Shown one piece after another: positions 58,710-64,000 of a stretch of 64,000 nucleotides of DNA (positions are counted from its first letter, which is position 1; each line of letters begins with the position of its first letter). The notes under the pieces were generated by a model. That model had not been told where the DNA came from. It saw only the letters and a list, made by a program, of their open reading frames with translations, and made no database searches. The DNA lies in assembly GCA_964235705.1 (NCBI GenBank), contig CAXSDP010000014.1, forward strand, positions 4,683 to 68,682, written 5' to 3'. The position numbers and the translations under genes are program-made. Origin of the DNA: RH-AL1 sp964235705. Lineage in GTDB: Bacteria; Pseudomonadota; Alphaproteobacteria; Rhizobiales; Beijerinckiaceae.

Positions 58710-58739
58710 TTCCGAACTCTCAAGAGACTTCGGAAACAG
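58710..58739. promoter_or_regulatory. 30-bp near-perfect palindrome upstream of serine recombinase (candidate att/operator)
   Basis: GTTTCCGAA and TTCGGAAAC arms (9/9 pairing), a C/C mismatch, then TCTC/GAGA around the central AA at 58724-58725. Symmetry with a central dinucleotide next to a serine recombinase gene is the layout of a crossover site. It also overlaps the probable promoter (TTGAGA on the minus strand), so an operator is the alternative. Confidence 0.55.
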
Positions 58740-59380
58740 CCGCCGCGACCCGGTACATCCGCGAGTCGTCGGCGGCCTCGATCCACACTAGGATCGGTGG
58801 AAATGCGGACCGGACGCGACCCCGGTCATGTGGACGATAGGCGTGCGACGACGCCTCGTTTTACCTGCTGGGACGCCGAGGCACCCCTGGCTCACGGCGT
58901 CTGCCCGCGAGCGTCTCGTTCCACTGATTGGCGGGTTTGCTCCCCGCAATCGCATCTCCGCGCCCGTTCGGGCAGAGTTCAAGCCGCTTGCGCCCGGCCA
59001 GTCGTCCGCGCTTCGCTGCGGCTGTTCGCATTCCATGTCCGAGGATGAGGCGGCCTCGTTTAACGTCGTGGGTGGACGCCCGTCAGGGAAGGTGTGCAGG
59101 CCGCTCGCCTCGGCCGGCCTGTGCCGGGCTGGGCGACGTTCGACGTGCGAAGCATCAGATGATGACGATTGTTTCCGGCACGACGGCTTCGATCAGCGTT
59201 AAGGATCGGCAGTCGGTGTGAGGCCGGTATGGGTCAGGTGATCGGAAAGCGACTTAAGCGCTGCATCAGACTAATGCGGATGGGGTCCGCGCTACTTCAT
59301 GGCGGCCTCCCGCGCATGTGGTTTGCCCGCTCGACTCAGCGATCAGGGCCGCACTACCATCCCGCAGCGGCTGGGAAACT
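58740..59380. other. 641 bp without convincing gene
   Basis: Short frames on both strands have poor composition and no motif. No tRNA or clear repeat was found. If the palindrome at 58710 is an attachment site, this stretch may already be flanking DNA. Confidence 0.45.
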
Positions 59381-59635
59381 CTACGCGCTCCGGCGCCCGC
59401 GCACCTCGACCGCCACGCTGCGCCGGCCGACCTGGATCGAACCAGGTCGCAGCACCGGCAGCGGCTTTGGACTCGCCGGCACGGTGCGCAGCTCGGCGGC
59501 TTTGCGCAGGATCTCGCCGCGCAGCTCGCTCTTGGCTTCGACGAAGGCATGGGGCCGTGTCCGTGACACGCCGGGAAGCTCGAGCACCTTGGTGGCGATC
59601 TCTTCCAGCATGTCGGCGACGGCGCGGGGCGTCAC
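59381..59635 (-). CDS. Hypothetical protein, 84 aa
   Basis: A GTG start at 59635 gives TPRAVADMLEEIATKVLELPGVSRTRPHAFVEAKSELRGEILRKAAELR and then a basic end. It has good helix periodicity and looks phage-like. A hairpin element related to the one at 38912 lies just upstream, so this may be a second place where that element precedes a phage gene. Confidence 0.5.
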   Translation of the reverse strand: MTPRAVADMLEEIATKVLELPGVSRTRPHAFVEAKSELRGEILRKAAELRTVPASPKPLPVLRPGSIQVGRRSVAVEVRGRRSA

Positions 59636-59660
59636 GTGCGGAACATCTCGCGCATGGTGT

Positions 59661-59765
59661 CCCCCAGAAACAACTTCGCCCGGCCACCTTCTCAGGTTCC
59701 GGGCGCGGCCTCTGCCAATGCCAAATTGGTACGCGATCCGGGCTCCCACGTCAACTGACGCCAAC
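59661..59765 (-). ncRNA. Structured noncoding element B, related to element at 38912-39025
   Basis: Read leftward, the element has GGGAGCCCGGATCGC, CATTG, then hairpin GCCCGG/CCGGGC with the same loop character (AACCTGAGAAGGTGG versus AGCCGTGAGGTGA) and a CCCCC-side end before the gene. The second hairpin of element A is missing. Shared blocks in order argue for common descent. Confidence 0.4.
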
Positions 59766-59904
59766 TGAGGAAAACTTGACATCTCGGCTTTCTTATTCCG
59801 AGGCAACACTCACGTCCTGTGGCGGAGTTGGTATATGGCCTGGAGGCGGTCCTTCAATCCTGCGGCGGTGGTGCTCGACGTACAAAAATCTTTAGGTCGT
59901 TTTT

Positions 59905-62900
59905 TCAATTGACCCAATCGAGTCGCAAACTATCCGCAGCATCCCGGCTCACGGCAATTCCAAGCGATGGTGCTATATCCTCCAAACCGCCGAGGATTTG
60001 CGCACGGGTCGAAGGTCCGACATCAGCGAACAACTCGCGTATTTGATCTGTCACCGCCCGGCCCTCTCGTCGGATCAACGTGGCGAAGAACGAATGAGTC
60101 GAGTAACTGGGGAATAACCTTACTAAGCGCAGCGTCGCATCCGTGCTGATGTGACGGTCCGTCCGTTCAAGGGCACGCATTGCCGTGGCCACCCAGGTCC
60201 AATCATCGCGGTCGCCGTGCACTCCCCGTGCCGCGAAGGCTTCCAACGCTGCGACGAGCATCCCAGCTCCATCGCCGCCTACCTCCACCAACCGAGAAAT
60301 AAGCAGCAGTCGCTCAGCGCTGTCTGGGAGGTTCGCAATGACTTCCGCAGCCCACTCAAAGAGAAAAGTGCGAGACGCCGACACGAAGTCCGATGCGAGG
60401 AACGGACCTCTCGCAGCAACATGCCGCTGGTCTCCCGGTACCAAGTTCGATCTCCAGACCATCCAGGAGACAAGATCACCTACATATTCAAGTCCTTGCA
60501 GTTTGCATTTTATAGTCTGCAAGCCAAGAAGTTTATGTTCCTCAGAAAAGTAGGGAAACGATGAGCTCCAGATTTTACAGTTCTCTAAATTTAAGTTTTC
60601 AGAAAGACGGGCTAGTAGTATAGCCTCAGAGGCGGCATCTTTTAGTGACGCCGCGCACACGATCGCATCAAATAGGACCATTCTACTCTCAGCACTAATG
60701 ACGAGCAGCCGTATTTCTTCGGCGAGAGCGATGCCGTTGGATGCCGCGTCATGGTGAACATCGATCAGAGCGTTGAAGATCGCCGCTCTTGGCCTCTCCG
60801 AGGCCGCGTCGCCGACGACTATGTTGGCAAGATGCTCCTGCCACCAGTTTGTGCTCAGGTAGGCCTCCGGAAACTCCTGCCATAGTCGAACGCCGTGGCC
60901 ATGCTCCTGTGCCGCGTTGTCCGCCAAAGTTTTAAGGAGAGACGAGATCTTGTTTCGACCGACCGAACTGTTCTGTCGCTCCGCGCCCCACAGGCAAGCG
61001 ACCGCGATCTTTGCTGACAAATCCCGGCGCTCCGAGATTTCAGTCCAATTAACGGCCTTCATGTTTCTGAGACGGTAAAGCGCAGAGGCAATGACCTCTT
61101 CGACTATGAAGCCTGGCTCCGACGATCGGGCTACCAGAAGCTGGACCGCATCGGGTCCGATCATCCGGACCGCATCCATCCAAGACCGACCCCACAAGGA
61201 TCGAAAATCGTGTTTCGCCAGCAAAGTCTTGAAGGCGCCCACCGCTATCTCGCGATCGCCAAGCTTCACCAAGAGGGCGCCCTGAGACACCTCGTCGCCG
61301 GTCGTCACTAGGAGGTGGACTAGCTCTGGCGTAGGTGGAAATGCGAGCCCTTCACTAAGGAGCTCAGCGATGTCCTTCTGGACCCGCCAGCTTCCCGTGC
61401 GCCAGGCGGCGAGCAATCGCGTCACGATCCTGAGCCGGAATTCCGGGGAGGCGCGCCCGCCATTCACCACAGAGCGCGCGATAACGCGCAGTGAGGTGTG
61501 GAAAAAGTCGTCAGCCGAATCGATTTGGGCGATCAGGGCAGGTTCGGAATGTGACATTCGCTCCAAGGCAAATTGGACGGCCTGCACCCAGGGGCGACGC
61601 GCAATCTGCTTGAACCAGGCTCCGACCTCTGGCTCGCCAATCGAAAGAGCGCACCCCGCGAGATACTCCTGGACCGTCGCGATAGGAAAACCGACTCGAG
61701 CTCCGCGCCGGACTAGCAATCCGCACTGAAGCAGGTCATCAATGCAATCATCGCCAAGTGCTTGCCCAAGGCTTGCGCCCAACATGCGCCGGGCCGCATC
61801 CTCGGCTTGCGCGATCTCGTGTCGCCGCAGATCGTCGAGAGCCAAGATCTCAGCCGCCCGTCGAAGGTTTGTGAGCGATGCACGAGGCTGCGATCCAGTC
61901 TTATGTCGCTGCGGTGCAAGCGCCAGGCTCAAATACCGCTCTAGAAGGTCAGCCCTGCTATTAGGCAATTGACCAGAACGCGGTAGGGTCGCCACTAAAA
62001 TAGCCAAGAAAAGGGGAATGGAGCATAGGGCGGACAGGTCTTTAGACGTCCACAGCGACGTCTTAATGGCGTCCGCATTGATCTCCGGCCGTCGCGCAAG
62101 GTAACGCTCAAGGAGATCATCGATCTGGGTGTCACTGAGCCGCAATATCCTGCAGCGGGTAAATACTGTCGGCAGGCTCAACGCCGACCTGTCACGCGCA
62201 GCGACCAAAATTGGCGAGCCTGGAAACAATGCGGCGATCTGCTCGATGTTGCTCAGCGCGGCGGTGCGGGCCTGATCAGAGAGCTCGTCTAGCCCGTCAA
62301 TCAGTAAGACGGCACGGCCTTGCCGACAAAGCGCCGTCCAGTCCAAGGTCACCCGATAGTTAGGGTTTAGGTGACGCTCAAGATAATCGAGGATCCCTGT
62401 ATACAATGCCAGCCCGTCTGCCGCTATGTAGGCCGGCACGAAAACCCTTTCGCGCGCGAGACGCACGAGCACGGCGTGCAAGACCGTACTTTTGCCAAAA
62501 CCCGCGCCTGCCTCAAGGAGCAGGTGTTTTCGGGCTGCGCGAGGGAACAATGCAAGCTCGATAACTTCGCCCAAGAAGCTCCGCAGCCGGGAATAAGATT
62601 CGTCTTCAAAATCACTAGGTTCGTTTGTGGTCGTTACCTCGATCGTGGGCATTCTAAGGAGGTCGTCCAGCGGCCCGCGAAAGGAAGTTCCGGGAACAAC
62701 GATGGCGTGATACTTCATTTCCAGCGCAGCAAGGTAGCTGAGAAGGCCGTCGCCCGGCGCCCCAGTCAGCGTTATGTTGTGGCTGGTAGCCAATCGATCG
62801 GCTAGCAAGGCTGCGCTAAAGCTCGCGCGCACCCGAGCTGCGCCCCCGCAGGCATCGCGCAAGGTCGTGAATAGGTTCTCAAGGCTGACGCTGGAGGCCG

Positions 62901-63558
62901 GAATCGCGTCGCGTATCCCAAAAGTCTCGATGTGTTTCACAGTTTGAAATTCGACCGTCAGGCATCGCGTTAAGGCGAAGGCTTCGGCGACATCAATTTG
63001 ACCCGCAGCTAAAACTTTCCCGAGGAGTGTCTTGTGAACGGCCGCGAGCGCCTCCGTCCATTCCACGGCTGTATCCTTGCCATGGCTTCGGTCACAAAGC
63101 TCCCTCAGCGTGTCCAAGTCGGTCGTCAGCGTTCCGACAGCCAACATATACCGTTCGGCGATCCCGCCACTACGTGCGTGTTGGGCCCTGAGCGCTCCCC
63201 AAAACGCCGTCCACGGCGCCGTTCCGACAGCGAGCGCCTCCTTCGCCTGTATGAGAAGACGCGCACCATTCTCGTAAGTCACAACGACGTCATCGACTTC
63301 TTCAGGAGCCTCTAGACGCACGCTCACGACGCGCTGGCCATTTGGCGTAGGCCGCGAGTCGAGCAGGCGGCCAAGGTAGAGCGCTGCGATGCTGTTTTGA
63401 TAGAGAATTCCGGACTGCGCGGTAGGACCCCCTGTTTCCGGCAACGGCAATATCCCTTCTACGCGCCCGCCGCGCCATACTGCCTTACGCCACCGTGAAA
63501 GGGCACGATAGTCGTCAGGGGTTGCCAAACAAAAGGCCCGCTGGCGATCCGCGAGCAA
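59905..63558 (-). CDS. Nuclease-NACHT STAND NTPase defence protein, 1217 aa
   Basis: Residues about 45-110 resemble the DUF4297/Cap4-type PD-(D/E)xK nuclease start: SGILYQNSIAALYLGRLL, Glu and Asp in RLEAPEEVDDVVV (83-90), and QxK in LLIQAKEAL (104-106). A NACHT module follows with Walker A GAGFGKST (351-358), Walker B VLLIDGLDEL (417-426) and a SPILVAARD sensor. The C-terminal 600 residues are helical repeats that would sense a phage ligand. Size and order match bacterial NACHT/Avs-like antiphage proteins. Composition is less GC-rich than phage genes, with an IS remnant upstream. Confidence 0.8.
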   Translation of the reverse strand: MLADRQRAFCLATPDDYRALSRWRKAVWRGGRVEGILPLPETGGPTAQSGILYQNSIAALYLGRLLDSRPTPNGQRVVSVRLEAPEEVDDVVVTYENGARLLIQAKEALAVGTAPWTAFWGALRAQHARSGGIAERYMLAVGTLTTDLDTLRELCDRSHGKDTAVEWTEALAAVHKTLLGKVLAAGQIDVAEAFALTRCLTVEFQTVKHIETFGIRDAIPASSVSLENLFTTLRDACGGAARVRASFSAALLADRLATSHNITLTGAPGDGLLSYLAALEMKYHAIVVPGTSFRGPLDDLLRMPTIEVTTTNEPSDFEDESYSRLRSFLGEVIELALFPRAARKHLLLEAGAGFGKSTVLHAVLVRLARERVFVPAYIAADGLALYTGILDYLERHLNPNYRVTLDWTALCRQGRAVLLIDGLDELSDQARTAALSNIEQIAALFPGSPILVAARDRSALSLPTVFTRCRILRLSDTQIDDLLERYLARRPEINADAIKTSLWTSKDLSALCSIPLFLAILVATLPRSGQLPNSRADLLERYLSLALAPQRHKTGSQPRASLTNLRRAAEILALDDLRRHEIAQAEDAARRMLGASLGQALGDDCIDDLLQCGLLVRRGARVGFPIATVQEYLAGCALSIGEPEVGAWFKQIARRPWVQAVQFALERMSHSEPALIAQIDSADDFFHTSLRVIARSVVNGGRASPEFRLRIVTRLLAAWRTGSWRVQKDIAELLSEGLAFPPTPELVHLLVTTGDEVSQGALLVKLGDREIAVGAFKTLLAKHDFRSLWGRSWMDAVRMIGPDAVQLLVARSSEPGFIVEEVIASALYRLRNMKAVNWTEISERRDLSAKIAVACLWGAERQNSSVGRNKISSLLKTLADNAAQEHGHGVRLWQEFPEAYLSTNWWQEHLANIVVGDAASERPRAAIFNALIDVHHDAASNGIALAEEIRLLVISAESRMVLFDAIVCAASLKDAASEAILLARLSENLNLENCKIWSSSFPYFSEEHKLLGLQTIKCKLQGLEYVGDLVSWMVWRSNLVPGDQRHVAARGPFLASDFVSASRTFLFEWAAEVIANLPDSAERLLLISRLVEVGGDGAGMLVAALEAFAARGVHGDRDDWTWVATAMRALERTDRHISTDATLRLVRLFPSYSTHSFFATLIRREGRAVTDQIRELFADVGPSTRAQILGGLEDIAPSLGIAVSRDAADSLRLDWVN

Positions 63559-63726
63559 GATGGCAAGCGTTTCAACAACGGGGCATTTGGCCGATTACGC
63601 CCGAAGGAGCTGGCGAACCTACGTAGGGTCAGATGCTAAAGCACCAAATCAAGGTTGCAGCGCGGGCCCGGAGGCGGACGTTCTCAGGGTTTGCTGACGG
63701 TCGGGGCTTAGCTCGACTTTGGCCAT
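63559..63726. other. Gap between NACHT gene and transposase remnant
   Basis: These 168 bp hold the NACHT promoter region and probably the end of the adjacent insertion sequence. No terminal inverted repeat could be confirmed, because only one end of the element is in view. Confidence 0.35.
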
Positions 63727-64000
63727 TCAGGCGGCTTGGCAAAGGGCGTAGGCCCATGGCGCTGGCAAGGCGAAGCGCCGTTTCATTCGGTGACCCCGGC
63801 GAGGGGACGTCACCAAAGCCTGCTCGCGCCAGAGTGCGTGGCGCACTGCTGCGAGGGTGTCGGCGAAGGTGGGTCGTGGTTTGGCGTACCATGCCGTCGT
63901 CGCGGTCCGTCGTCGCTCGCGCGCGCTCAGCCGGGTGGCGAGCAAGGTGACGATCGAGAACAGCGCGAGCAGGCAGGGTGTGGTGCGGGCGATCGCCTTG
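63727..64000 (-). mobile_element. Transposase 3' end (DDE type), cut by window edge
   Basis: The frame is open to the last base. It encodes a hydrophobic segment (KAIARTTPCLLALFSIVTLLATRL), then WYAKPRPTFADTLAAVRHALWREQ. That is the usual C-terminal pattern of a DDE-superfamily transposase found in alphaproteobacterial IS elements. It ends LCQAA with a stop at 63727. Whether the IS is intact lies outside the window. Confidence 0.7.

Noticed and set aside
58828..59202. Small plus-strand frames in the gap after the recombinase
   Set aside because: Poor composition, no ribosome-binding site and no motif; treated as intergenic.
4440..59765. A duplicated tRNA-Leu 3' end as the right attachment site
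   Set aside because: I looked for the T-arm/acceptor sequence near 58.7-64 kb and found no copy, so prophage limits are left open.

Overview
The window looks like chromosome of a GC-rich alphaproteobacterium, most likely Methylobacteriaceae (Methylobacterium/Methylorubrum-like). The grounds are high GC, a bacteriophytochrome-type HWE kinase, GTTC-N7-GTTC LexA boxes, a luxR-luxI pair, and a contractile-tail prophage of the type common in Hyphomicrobiales. The genus is inferred from style; no marker gene in the window fixes it.

Layout. (1) 1-4.3 kb holds ordinary host genes: the C-terminal part of a phytochrome hybrid kinase, an HU-like protein, an MHS-type MFS transporter and a divergent MarR regulator. 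(2) A tRNA-Leu(UAA) at 4352-4437 is followed within 100 bp by phage-type genes, so it is a likely integration boundary. (3) 4.5-10.6 kb is a tightly overlapping rightward set of phage or mobile-element early genes (DUF5131, small Cys-rich proteins, a PLD lipoprotein, a HerA-like ATPase). (4) 10.6-19.8 kb is a cargo zone: a DprA-like/phosphoribosyltransferase pair behind a LexA box, an SOS-type umuDC operon behind a second LexA box, luxR-luxI with an XRE regulator, an AT-rich nucleotide-hydrolase-like effector gene directly after hicAB, and a DUF6900 gene. (5) 19.9-54.6 kb is the leftward late region of a contractile-tailed (myovirus) phage. From right to left it encodes terminase, portal, a fused prohead protease/capsid, connectors, Mu-like sheath, tube, frameshifted chaperone, tape measure, hub, spike and baseplate, a large set of tail fibres, and lysis genes. 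(6) 54.7-58.7 kb holds an orphan DNA methyltransferase, a chain of small overlapping genes and a serine recombinase with a 30-bp palindrome just upstream. (7) 59.4-64 kb has a small orphan gene, a 1217-residue nuclease-NACHT protein of defence type, and the 3' end of a transposase.

How it fits together. Early genes run rightward and late genes leftward, meeting near 19.85 kb at a strong leftward terminator. The 10.6-19.6 kb cargo sits at that convergence point, where prophages usually carry lysogenic-conversion genes. The simplest reading is one large prophage from the tRNA-Leu to at least the recombinase, loaded with defence genes, a toxin-antitoxin pair, SOS mutagenesis and quorum-sensing genes. 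I cannot see a matching pair of attachment sites. Two elements, or a host-owned luxRI block between them, therefore remains possible.

Most notable are: the LexA box in front of the DprA/PRTase pair; the hicA-hicB-effector arrangement; the nuclease-NACHT gene; the palindrome next to the recombinase; twin GTTGC-N6-GCAAC palindromes before the terminase; a perfect T-TTT-TTT frameshift site in the tail chaperone; a 942-bp-period duplication in the giant fibre gene; and two related noncoding hairpin elements 20 kb apart.
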